Source of the DNA: Acidobacteriota bacterium
GTDB taxonomy: Bacteria; Acidobacteriota; Terriglobia; Acidiferrales; UBA7541
DNA length: 49,721 nt
NCBI GenBank assembly: GCA_013286165.1
Contig: JABDGF010000011.1
Coordinates: 1 to 49,721, forward strand
Direction: 5' to 3'
The position numbers and the translations under genes are program-made. Each line of letters opens with the position of its first letter. Positions within the stretch are counted from its first letter, which is position 1. Shown here piece by piece: positions 1-7,608 of the stretch. The notes beneath the pieces were generated by a model that worked only from the letters and a program-made list of their open reading frames with translations, was not told the origin of the DNA and made no database searches.

Positions 1-1940
1 AGTTTGGTTTCGATGCCGACGGCGCCGGCGATTGTGCGGCGGACTTCGATTCGTACTGCTGGAGCTCGGCGGAGGCTTCGGCGTCCGACGGATTTAGTTT
101 CAGCGCTTCGCGCAATTCTGCGGCGGCATCGGAGAAATTGTTGCGGGCTGCGTAGGCTTCGGCGAGAGCTTTGTGGTTGTCTGGAATTTCCGGGTGCGCG
201 GCGGTGAGTTGCTTGAGGGTGGCGAGGCCCTTTTCGTAGTCGCCGGCTTTGGTCTGGCAGACGGCGTAGGCGAAGGTGAGCGCGGGCGTGGAATCGAGTT
301 TCGATTCGACGGGCTGAAAGGCGGCGAGCGCGTCTTTGTAGTTCTTCAGCAAGAAATAACTGAGGCCGAGAGTGATGTGCGCGCCTGCGTCATTGGGGTG
401 CGCGGCGATGTAACGAGTAAGCGGCGGAATTGCGTCGTCGAAGCGGCGCGCGGAAAATGCGGCGCGGCCCCAATTGTAATCGAGAGTATCGAGCGCGGGA
501 TTCCACTGGTACGCCTGCTCGAAAAAGGTGAGGGCAGTGGTGTAGTCCTTGTCGCCGGCGGAGATGACGCCGAGATTGTTGTAACTGTCTGCGATGGGGC
601 CGGCGAGTTGGGCTTCGTATTCGGCGGCGTGCTTCACGGCGTCGGGAGCGGCAGCGGTGTCTCCCGCGGATTTGAAGGAGGCGGAAGCTGCCGCGCGGCT
701 GCTGACGGTGTCTTGCGCGGCGCTGTTCGGCGCAGAGGATGAATTGTCCGCGGACTTGCCTTGATTTTCCTGCACGCTGCGGCGCGAAAGATCCTGCGAG
801 ATGGCCATTTCGCTTTTTGCTTCGTCGGCGTGGCCGGATTGGAGGAGAACGCGGCCGAGCAGGTAGTGAGCGCGCTGGACTTGGTAATGGTTGCGCGAAG
901 GGTCGTTGGTGAGCGCGATCGATTTGCGGAGAGCGGCTTCGGCTTCGGGAAATTTGTTGAGTTCGAAATAAGCCTGGCCGAGAGAAAGAAACGCGTCGGG
1001 ATCGGCGGGATTGAGAGTGGTGGCTTTCGAAAGTTCGACGACGGCTTCATCGAGCTTGTGCTGGCTGAGATCGATGTAGCCGAGTTGGGAGTGGCTGTAA
1101 TAGTCGTTGGGATTATTGGCGAGTTCTTTTTGAAATTCAGCGATGGCGAGCGGGAAATTAATTTCGCCGAGGCTGAGGACGTAGGAAGCGCCGAGGGAAT
1201 AATGCGCGCCGGGAGTTTTCGGGTCTTTGGCGATGGCTTTTTTGAATTCGACGATGGCCTGCTCGGGGTAACCGTACTGCGCGTAGGCGCGGCCGAAACT
1301 CATGCGAAGCGGAGCGGAATCGCCAAACGCGGCAAGCATTTCGCCAAAAACTTTCGCGGCGCTTTTTTCGTCTTTTGAGGCGAGATAGGCGGAGGCGAGC
1401 GCGTAGCCGTTGTCAAAATCGGGTTCGAGAGCGACGGCGTTTTCGAGTTGGATGCGGGCGGCGGGAAGTTCCTTTTGCTCGATCAGGGTGCGGCCGAGGA
1501 TGCGGTGAGCTTTTGCGTTTTTGGGATCGGCATCGACGACGGTCTGGGAGAGCGCGCGAGCTTTTGCGAAATCGTGAGCGGAGAGCGCGGCTTCGGCGTA
1601 GTCGAGCTGGAGCTTGAGGTCGGCGGGAACGAGAGCGACGGCGGCGTCAAAAAAATTGGGAGGCTTTGGGAAAGTCGCCTGCTTTGGCGCGGTTGTAGGC
1701 GAGCTGAACGAGGGCGCTCGAGAGGAAGAGCTTGTATTGGTTGGCGGCTTCGGGGAGATCGCCGGAGGTCTGAAAATTTTGCGCGGAATCGTAGTGCTGC
1801 TGGAGGAGAGAGCCGGAATCGTTGGCTCCGGGAAATTGGCCACGGGCGGGTGGAGCGGCGAGATGCAGCGAGGCGGCGATGGCGCCTGCAAGCACGACGC
1901 GACGAAACGGGGGCGCAAATTGGTGGAGGCGGACGGCCAT
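1..1940 (-). pseudogene. Secreted TPR-repeat protein, frameshifted; 3' end outside the window
   Basis: The start at 1940 gives an N-terminus with a hydrophobic signal segment (VVLAGAIAASLHLAAPPARG) followed by tetratricopeptide-like helices. The frame hits TGA at 1647 just after a run of seven T (A at 1649-1655 on the plus strand). With six T the reading continues as FFDAAVALVPADL and stays open to the window edge, for about 640 residues in all. That second frame shows many TPR units of about 34 residues with typical patterns such as AHYSLGASY, YSHSQLGYIDL and DSYNNLGVISAGDKDY. The family acts as a periplasmic protein-protein scaffold; no enzyme domain is visible. The break is either a sequencing error, a real mutation or slippage on the homopolymer. 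The C-terminus is not in the window. Confidence 0.8.
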
Positions 1941-1990
1941 ATTGTGCCCCGTATTATGAGTGAAATTTGGGGTGGCGAACCGTGTTTTTG

Positions 1991-2069
1991 TGTCGATTAG
2001 AAAATGTCTCCGGCTATTGTTTTGTTGGAGTTACGGCGCTTTCTAATCGCATCCAGTGTCGATTAGAAA
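1991..2069. repeat. Direct and inverted 10-13 bp repeats (TGTCGATTAGAAA)
   Basis: TGTCGATTAGAAA occurs at 1991-2003 and 2057-2069, and TTTCTAATCG at 2040-2049 forms a perfect 10-bp inverted repeat with 2060-2069. The right part lies inside the last codons of the neighbouring CxxC-protein gene; the left copy lies between that gene and the TPR gene. It could be a protein-binding site upstream of the TPR gene or a transcript-end hairpin. There is no T-run after it, so a factor-independent terminator is unlikely. Confidence 0.5.
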
Positions 2070-2532
2070 TTTCAGTTTCGGACTCGTCGGCGGGCGGATT
2101 TTGGGCATCGGAAACCGCAGGTTGCGGGGGCGGCGGAGGAACGGAAATGTGGTGATGTTCGACCTGGTGAATGATGCGGCGGGGAGTTTCGATCCACTTG
2201 CCGCGGTCGTTGATGTGCGTGAGAGCCTGAATGGCTTTGAGGACGGCGTTGGCTGAGGGTTCGCAGGACTCGGCGTGATCGACGATGTGGGCGGCGGCGA
2301 ATTTGACGTTGAGCAGACGGCGATCGTAGAGGCCGGTGGCGTGAGCGTGGCGGTAGATGGAGCGGGTGTCGTCGAGACTGTAGTCCGCGGAAATGGCGTA
2401 GCAGCTTTGCCAGTGGAGGAAATCGAGTTCGATGTCTTCGCGGTCTTTGTGGTTACAGATTTTGCATTTGCGGGCGTGACGATTGAGAGACGGAGACTTT
2501 TGAGATTTGGTTTGAAGTGGTGTTGTGGTCAT
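2014..2532 (-). CDS. Conserved hypothetical protein with N-terminal CxxC/His motif
   Basis: A 172-residue basic-to-neutral protein of unknown function. Near residues 20-45 it carries RKCKICNHKDREDIELDFLHW, a Cys-x2-Cys followed by His and a helical stretch. A short second block with SIYRHAHATGL resembles the helix-turn-helix layout of small phage-type DNA-binding or terminase-like proteins. The C-terminal 50 residues are proline-rich and look disordered. I recall similar proteins as common acidobacterial hypotheticals, but I cannot name a family. A zinc-binding, DNA-binding role is only an inference. It lies in the same direction as the TPR gene downstream, with an inverted repeat between them. 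Confidence 0.65.
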   Translation of the reverse strand: MTTTPLQTKSQKSPSLNRHARKCKICNHKDREDIELDFLHWQSCYAISADYSLDDTRSIYRHAHATGLYDRRLLNVKFAAAHIVDHAESCEPSANAVLKAIQALTHINDRGKWIETPRRIIHQVEHHHISVPPPPPQPAVSDAQNPPADESETEISNRHWMRLESAVTPTKQ

Positions 2533-2554
2533 TTGTTTCGAGGGTAACAGAGGG

Positions 2555-3320
2555 ACAGGCGAAAGTAGCCTGTACTAACGGACGGGAGAAGGACAGCTGG
2601 CAAATGCGGGAGACAAAGACAAAGGCGAGATTCAAAGGCGTGGAACATTTCACGGAGGGGGAGGAGAAAGGCGGAGGACACGGAGAGGTGTGGGTGAGTG
2701 GGCCCGGGGGTGAGGAAGTTTGATTTTGAGTGGGAGTGAGAAAAAGCGGGGAGAGATCCTTCGGCCGATGAATCGGCCTCTGGATGACGTCAAAGGCGGA
2801 AGCAAAAGCGAAAGCGAAAGCGGGGAGGGGTCCTTCGCTGCGCTCAGGATGACGCGGCTTGAAAAGAAGCCGCGCCGAAAAGGAAAGGCAAATTCAAGTG
2901 CGGAAGCAAAGGCAAATTCAGGTGCGGAAGCAAAGGCGAATTCAAGTGCACACAGGCAACAGCGGCCCGTGCCACAGACTGGCTTCCCTATTATGGATGG
3001 GGCAAGAAGATGTGGGGATTGCCAGGAGTGGAAATGGCCGAACCCGGGATCAACTGAGAGTTGGTCCCGCTCAGACTTGAAAGTCCGAGCTACATCGCGC
3101 TGCGCGCTACTTGGAATCGGCACAGACTGGCAGTCTATGTTACAGCTCGCTGCGCTCGCCAAAGGCGACGGCACACAGGCGAAGTCCAGCCTATGCCACA
3201 GACTTTATTCCCTGAGGTGATTGAGGCAAGAAGGTGGGGTGGTGCCTGGAGTGGAGATGGGGAAGAAAACCCTTCGGGATGCCGCGGGCATTCCTCAGGG
3301 TCATTTCGCGATTTTCGCGA
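2555..3320. repeat. Modular hairpin repeat region, copy A
   Basis: This gap holds no credible gene. It is built from short palindromes: ACAGGC/GCCTGT at 2555-2573, GGCCGATGAATCGGCC at 2763-2778, a GTCCTTCGCTGCGCTCAGGA block near 2829-2848, a GAGAGTTGGTCCCGC block near 3056-3070, AGACT/AGTCT pairs and a degenerate ACAGGCGAAGTCC block near 3176-3190. Purine-rich AAAGGC-like hexamer tracts separate them. The same blocks in the same order recur near 9.96-10.4 kb and 22.3-22.6 kb. It resembles a dispersed extragenic palindromic repeat; open frames across it are repeat artefacts. Confidence 0.8.
2883..2950. repeat. Tandem repeat of a 24-bp unit, about 2.8 copies
   Basis: Inside hairpin-repeat copy A, the unit GAAGCAAAGGCAAATTCAGG plus TGCG is repeated head to tail (2903-2926 and 2927-2950), with a shorter first unit at 2883-2902. 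Copies differ at only two or three bases. The spacer appears to have expanded by slippage of the AAAGGC-type tract that is much shorter in the other two copies. Confidence 0.8.
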
Positions 3321-3324
3321 AATG

Positions 3325-3369
3325 AAAAAAAAACGGGCGGGCCGAGTTGCCTCGGGCCCGCCCGTTTTT
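3325..3369 (-). terminator. Strong factor-independent terminator, probably bidirectional
   Basis: Arms CGGGCGGGCCGAG (3334-3346) and CTCGGGCCCGCCCG (3351-3364) pair with one bulged base around a TTGC loop. Nine A precede it on the plus strand, giving nine T after the hairpin on the minus strand, and five T follow on the plus strand. It sits about 15 bases past the stop of the TonB-dependent receptor gene and ends that transcript. Confidence 0.9.
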
Positions 3370-3384
3370 CTGGGTGGTGGGGAT

Positions 3385-6300
3385 TTAGAACATGTACTTC
3401 AGCGAAAGTTCCCAGATTCGCTGATTCGGCGCGCCCGCCTTGGTGTCAAGGTAACCGAAGGTTCCGGTTTGGCTTGGGCTGACCGTGAAGCCCGCGCCGG
3501 GGTTTTGGAAGTTCGCGGTTTCTTTCAACGTGATCTGGTTGCCGCTGGAGAATTCGGGCAGCGGGTGGTTCAGCCAGTTGAAAGCGGAAACGCGGAACTG
3601 GATGCTGTTGCGATCGTTGATGTGGAAGGTCTTGTACAGAGCCAGGTCGCTATCAAAGAACGACGCAGCCGCCGGGTAACCGTAAGTACGCGGACCCTGC
3701 GTGCCGATCGGAGGTGCGGTGAAGCACGATCCGTTGACGCGCTGGCCGAAGTACTGAACGCCGCCGACATTCTGCGAGCCGGCCAGGTTCGAGTTGGGGT
3801 TGCACGTGGTGATCGGCATGATGAGCATCGTGGCGTCGGTACCGAAGTACGAAGCCTGGCTGATGCCGGTGTTCGAGCCGTAACCGAACGGGAAACCCGG
3901 GCTCGGAGTGGTGGCCGCGGGAAGCGTGGTCGGATCGTAGTTCAGCGCCAACCCAAAGTTCGGGCTGTTGATGGCCTGGAGGTTGCCGCCGGATTGCCAC
4001 GACGTGATTTGTGAAATGGTCCAGCCGTTCGCCGCCGCACCAACGATCTTGTTTTCGCCGTGATAGACCTTGAGCAGATTGTAATCCGCCGAGGTATTCA
4101 CAACGTAAGGACGATCGATGGCCGCGACGCCGTAGTTGGCGTGAACGTTGAATGGATTGATTTGTTGACCGGTACCAAGGGTCTTGGACCAGGTGAAGTT
4201 GGCGTTGAAGGTCAACCGGTCTGAACGCTTGACCCAGCTGAGCTGCATCGCGTTGTAGTTGGAGTAGCCAACGTGCGAGTTCACCAGGATCTGGTTCGTC
4301 CCGTAGTACTTGCCGTATGGGTGGTAGTCGGCTGCCTGGTTGACGCCGCCGGTGGAGGCAGAGATGTTTTCCGGAGATGGCGCGATGATGCCAGTGACCG
4401 GATCGGGTGCGAAGAAGGCTCCGAGGGGAGTCTTGTTCTGGTCGGTGAAGCTGGCGTAACCGCTACCGGAAATGGTTTCGCCGCCCATGAAGAGTTCATC
4501 GGCGTTGTTACCGACGTAGGCGACTTCGAGCAACGAGTGCCACGGCAGCTGTTGAGACACGGTCATGTTCCACGCGTAAGTGACGGGAACATCGTAGTCG
4601 TTATAAGGAACTGCGTTGACCGAGCCTTGTGACGATTGACCGGTTTTGAGCAGGCCCGGACCGATTTCCGACAATAGAACGTTGTGGCCGCCCGGCACGC
4701 TGTAATTGCCGACGCCGAGCGCGGTGGTCAAAGCTGCGTCGTAGTCGTTGGTTTGGTCGTTGAAGCGGTAGGTACCGATGCCGCCGCGAACGACCGTCCT
4801 GCCGTCTCCGAACACGTCGTAGGCCATGCCGAAGCGGGGCGAAACGAACGCGAGGCGGTTCGGGGAACCGGTAGTCGGAATGCCGGGATCAATCGCGTGG
4901 TAGCGGATACCGGGGTTGGGCTGGCCTGCGGCGAAGTCAGAAGCGACCAAGCCGGGCAACCATACCGCGTTACCGACGCCATTGCGATCGTACCAGTGGC
5001 TAATGTGTTCGAAGCGCGCACCGACTTCAATGGTGAGCCGACGAGTGGCCTTCCACGAATCGTTGACGTAGAAGGAGATGGTTTGGAACGCCAAGCTTTC
5101 GACGGGAGCGCCGTTTTGTTCGGTGTAGCTCGTCGCCGTGCCGGTGAAGAAGTTGGCCGTTGGGTTTTGTCCGCCGATGAGCGTGCCGGTCAAAACGTCC
5201 GGAGCGCCGCCACCTTCGAAGTCGAGGTTGCCGTTGATGTTGGAGAACGAGCCCTGCAGGTTGCTTACGTTCTCCGTGAAGGCACCGATCTTGATGGTGT
5301 GCGTGCCCCAGACTTTCGTGAAATCGTCTTCGAACTGCGGCACTTCCTTACGAACTGTGTACTTGCCGGTGGGTTCGAAGATGTCTTGCTGCGAAAAGTC
5401 AGGATAGGCGTCGCTGCCATAACCGCCACCCGGTGCGCCGTATGCCGGAATGATCTTCGAACCGCCGAAGATCGAGGGGTACGGATAGCCGAGAGTGGTT
5501 TTGTAAACCTGCGAAATGTCGGACGGGCCAACGGGGAAATTGCCGTAACCCCAGGTCGCGATCAATTCGTTGGTGGTGGTGGAATTGAAAATGTGGACGA
5601 AGTGACCTGCGACGCTCTTAGTGGTTGAGAGCGTGGAGAGGCCGCCGCCCGGGAACGGAATTGCGTCGCCCGGCGTCCAGTAAATGTGAGCGCCGTTGCC
5701 CTGTACGAGCGAGCTATCGTTTCCGTACTGGAAGGAGAAGTAGAACTTGGTCTTGTCGCTGTAGTTGTAATCCACGCGGGCGCGGTACGTGTAGCCGTTG
5801 TGGATGTTGTCGATGGGTTCGTAGTAGTTGTAACCGCCCGGGGTGGTGGCCGGGTCGGCGTTGGCAGCGGGCCAGACTTTGGCTAGCGCAGCAGCGCCGG
5901 GATCCAGGAACGCGGTCGGAATGATGCCGTCGGGATAACCCGCCGTGTGGCCGATGATGGCGCCGTTGGAAAGACCGAAGCCATCGAGGTTGTTGCACCA
6001 GTTGGTGGCGGTGTTGGAGAAGCCGCTCGGGCAAAGAGCTGCGTTGCCCTGACCCGCCGACGTGAAGTTACCAGCCGCCATGCCTGGGCTGGGAATGTAG
6101 GAGTGAAGAACGTTGGCGTTGCCCTGGTTCTGGAGGTAGTGCTCGTAACCGAACCAGCCGAGAAGCTTCTTGTGGGTGAACGGGATCGGACCGCCGATGT
6201 TACCGCCTGGGTAGTAATAAGAAGCGTCACCCTTGGCGATGCCCTGGTGGTCGCTCTGCCAGTCGTTGGCGTTCAAGGCGTCGTTGCGGGCGAAGAAGTA

Positions 6301-7149
6301 GCCTTCACCGTGGTAATCGGCGCCGCCGGATTTGCTGATGGTGTTGACGATCACAGGACCGTGGGAGACGTCCGCGCCGAAGTTGGAGGTCTGCACGGTG
6401 ACTTCCTGGGTCATGTCCGGGTTGATGGTCGCGATCGCGTTGCAGTTGCAACCGGGGTCGTTGATGTCCACGCCGTCCGCCAACTGGCTGGTGCCGCCGC
6501 GGTTGGGAACGCCGTTGAACGAGATGTTGTTGCCGACGGCGCTCTGGCCGGTGGAAACGGCGAGAAGAGCGGCGCCGACGCCGGAGTTGCCGGTGGCGCT
6601 CGGTGCGACGGTGACGCCGGGGAGAACTTTCAAAAGTTCGGAGACGTTGCGGGTTTCCAGTGCGAGGTTCTCGATGTCCTGCGAGTCGAGAACGGCAGCG
6701 CGTTCGCCGTTGTCCACCGGGATGATCTGGGTGTTTTCAACGACGGTGACGCTGGTGTTGGAGTCGCCGACTTCGAGAGCGAAGTTGGGGACTTTGATGT
6801 TGTCGCCGGCGTGAACGACGACGCCGATCTGTTTGCTGGTCTTGAAACCCTTCAGCTCGACCGTGATGGTGTAGCTGCCGGGGATCAAGGACGGGAACAC
6901 GAAGTTGCCGTCGCCGTTGGACGCGACCACGCGAACGTCGTTTGAGGCTTCGTTCGTGAGGGTGACCTGGGCGTTGGGAATGACGGCGCTGGAAGTATCG
7001 AGCACCGTGCCGGTGATGGTAGCGGTGGTTTGCGCGTGAGCGACGGGCAAAAACACGAGCAGTGCGAGCAGAAGAAGAGCTGCGCACCGAGCGAGCCGCG
7101 TCGTCACGAAAATGCTGGGACTTACAACAAGGTGTGACGAACTATTCAT
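3385..7149 (-). CDS. TonB-dependent outer-membrane receptor with N-terminal carboxypeptidase-regulatory domain (Oar-like)
   Basis: A 1254-residue outer-membrane protein. The ATG at 7149 is preferred because GGGAGG lies about 8 bases before it and a signal peptide follows (LLLLALLVFLPVAHAQ). Residues about 38-120 form a Cna-B/carboxypeptidase-regulatory beta domain (ATITGTVLDTSSAVIPNAQV). A plug domain follows (about 130-270: TVVENTQIIPVDNGERAAVL and the later SKSGGADYHGEGYFF), then a long beta-barrel ending in aromatic ELSLKYMF, as is usual for outer-membrane insertion. Acidobacteria use such receptors for uptake of large substrates with TonB energy. Position next to five glycoside hydrolases suggests oligosaccharide uptake; the substrate is inferred. 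It is divergent from the GH3 gene and ends at a strong terminator. Confidence 0.93.
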   Translation of the reverse strand: MNSSSHLVVSPSIFVTTRLARCAALLLLALLVFLPVAHAQTTATITGTVLDTSSAVIPNAQVTLTNEASNDVRVVASNGDGNFVFPSLIPGSYTITVELKGFKTSKQIGVVVHAGDNIKVPNFALEVGDSNTSVTVVENTQIIPVDNGERAAVLDSQDIENLALETRNVSELLKVLPGVTVAPSATGNSGVGAALLAVSTGQSAVGNNISFNGVPNRGGTSQLADGVDINDPGCNCNAIATINPDMTQEVTVQTSNFGADVSHGPVIVNTISKSGGADYHGEGYFFARNDALNANDWQSDHQGIAKGDASYYYPGGNIGGPIPFTHKKLLGWFGYEHYLQNQGNANVLHSYIPSPGMAAGNFTSAGQGNAALCPSGFSNTATNWCNNLDGFGLSNGAIIGHTAGYPDGIIPTAFLDPGAAALAKVWPAANADPATTPGGYNYYEPIDNIHNGYTYRARVDYNYSDKTKFYFSFQYGNDSSLVQGNGAHIYWTPGDAIPFPGGGLSTLSTTKSVAGHFVHIFNSTTTNELIATWGYGNFPVGPSDISQVYKTTLGYPYPSIFGGSKIIPAYGAPGGGYGSDAYPDFSQQDIFEPTGKYTVRKEVPQFEDDFTKVWGTHTIKIGAFTENVSNLQGSFSNINGNLDFEGGGAPDVLTGTLIGGQNPTANFFTGTATSYTEQNGAPVESLAFQTISFYVNDSWKATRRLTIEVGARFEHISHWYDRNGVGNAVWLPGLVASDFAAGQPNPGIRYHAIDPGIPTTGSPNRLAFVSPRFGMAYDVFGDGRTVVRGGIGTYRFNDQTNDYDAALTTALGVGNYSVPGGHNVLLSEIGPGLLKTGQSSQGSVNAVPYNDYDVPVTYAWNMTVSQQLPWHSLLEVAYVGNNADELFMGGETISGSGYASFTDQNKTPLGAFFAPDPVTGIIAPSPENISASTGGVNQAADYHPYGKYYGTNQILVNSHVGYSNYNAMQLSWVKRSDRLTFNANFTWSKTLGTGQQINPFNVHANYGVAAIDRPYVVNTSADYNLLKVYHGENKIVGAAANGWTISQITSWQSGGNLQAINSPNFGLALNYDPTTLPAATTPSPGFPFGYGSNTGISQASYFGTDATMLIMPITTCNPNSNLAGSQNVGGVQYFGQRVNGSCFTAPPIGTQGPRTYGYPAAASFFDSDLALYKTFHINDRNSIQFRVSAFNWLNHPLPEFSSGNQITLKETANFQNPGAGFTVSPSQTGTFGYLDTKAGAPNQRIWELSLKYMF

Positions 7150-7300
7150 TTTGGTGTTGCCTCCCAGGCCGTAGCAGGGCCTGCAAAACAGAGTCGAATC
7201 GTGCAATTGGGACAAGGAAAGTGACTCGAGCGCGGAAGAGCGCAGCGAGCAGCGATCGACTTTGACCCACCCCTTACAACACTAACGGTTTCGGCAGAAC

Positions 7301-7345
7301 TGTAGCGTTACCGTAACCGCGTACATGACTGGTAGCGTTTTACGC
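7301..7345. promoter_or_regulatory. Candidate paired operator between TonB receptor and GH3 genes
   Basis: The 459-base gap between the two divergent genes holds TAGCGTTA (7303-7310) and TAGCGTTT (7333-7340), spaced exactly 30 bases, or about three helical turns. Around them are the palindrome GTTACCGTAAC (7307-7317) and the imperfect GCGTTTTACGC (7335-7345). The TAGCGTTA core recurs inverted in the other divergent promoter of the locus at 13570-13577. The likely binder is the LacI-type regulator encoded nearby. This is inference from shared motifs; no promoter boxes are assigned. Confidence 0.4.
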
Positions 7346-7608
7346 CGCGACCTATGGGGTGTCAAGGTTTTTCTATGGAATGTATCTGGAAAACTAATGG
7401 TACGGCGGGTTTAGGAGGGCTAGGCGGCTTGAGCATATGACGGGGGCGGAGCGATGGGAAGAGATATTCGGATGGGATTGCGCAGCTGGTTCACCCCAAA
7501 TGGGCGTGGATTCGCGTCATTACCGTATCCGGTTACGAACGCATGACGCCATTCTGTCCTCGGTGTAACATGCGCGCGCCCGAGCGGGAATGGCGGGGAG
7601 GAGAGGCG

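Noticed and set aside
2883-2950. CRISPR-like array
   Set aside because: Units are adjacent, without unique spacers, and there are no cas genes.
2720-3220. 166-codon frame through hairpin repeat copy A
   Set aside because: Its Lys/Ala/Ser repeats mirror the tandem DNA units; other repeat copies do not keep the frame.
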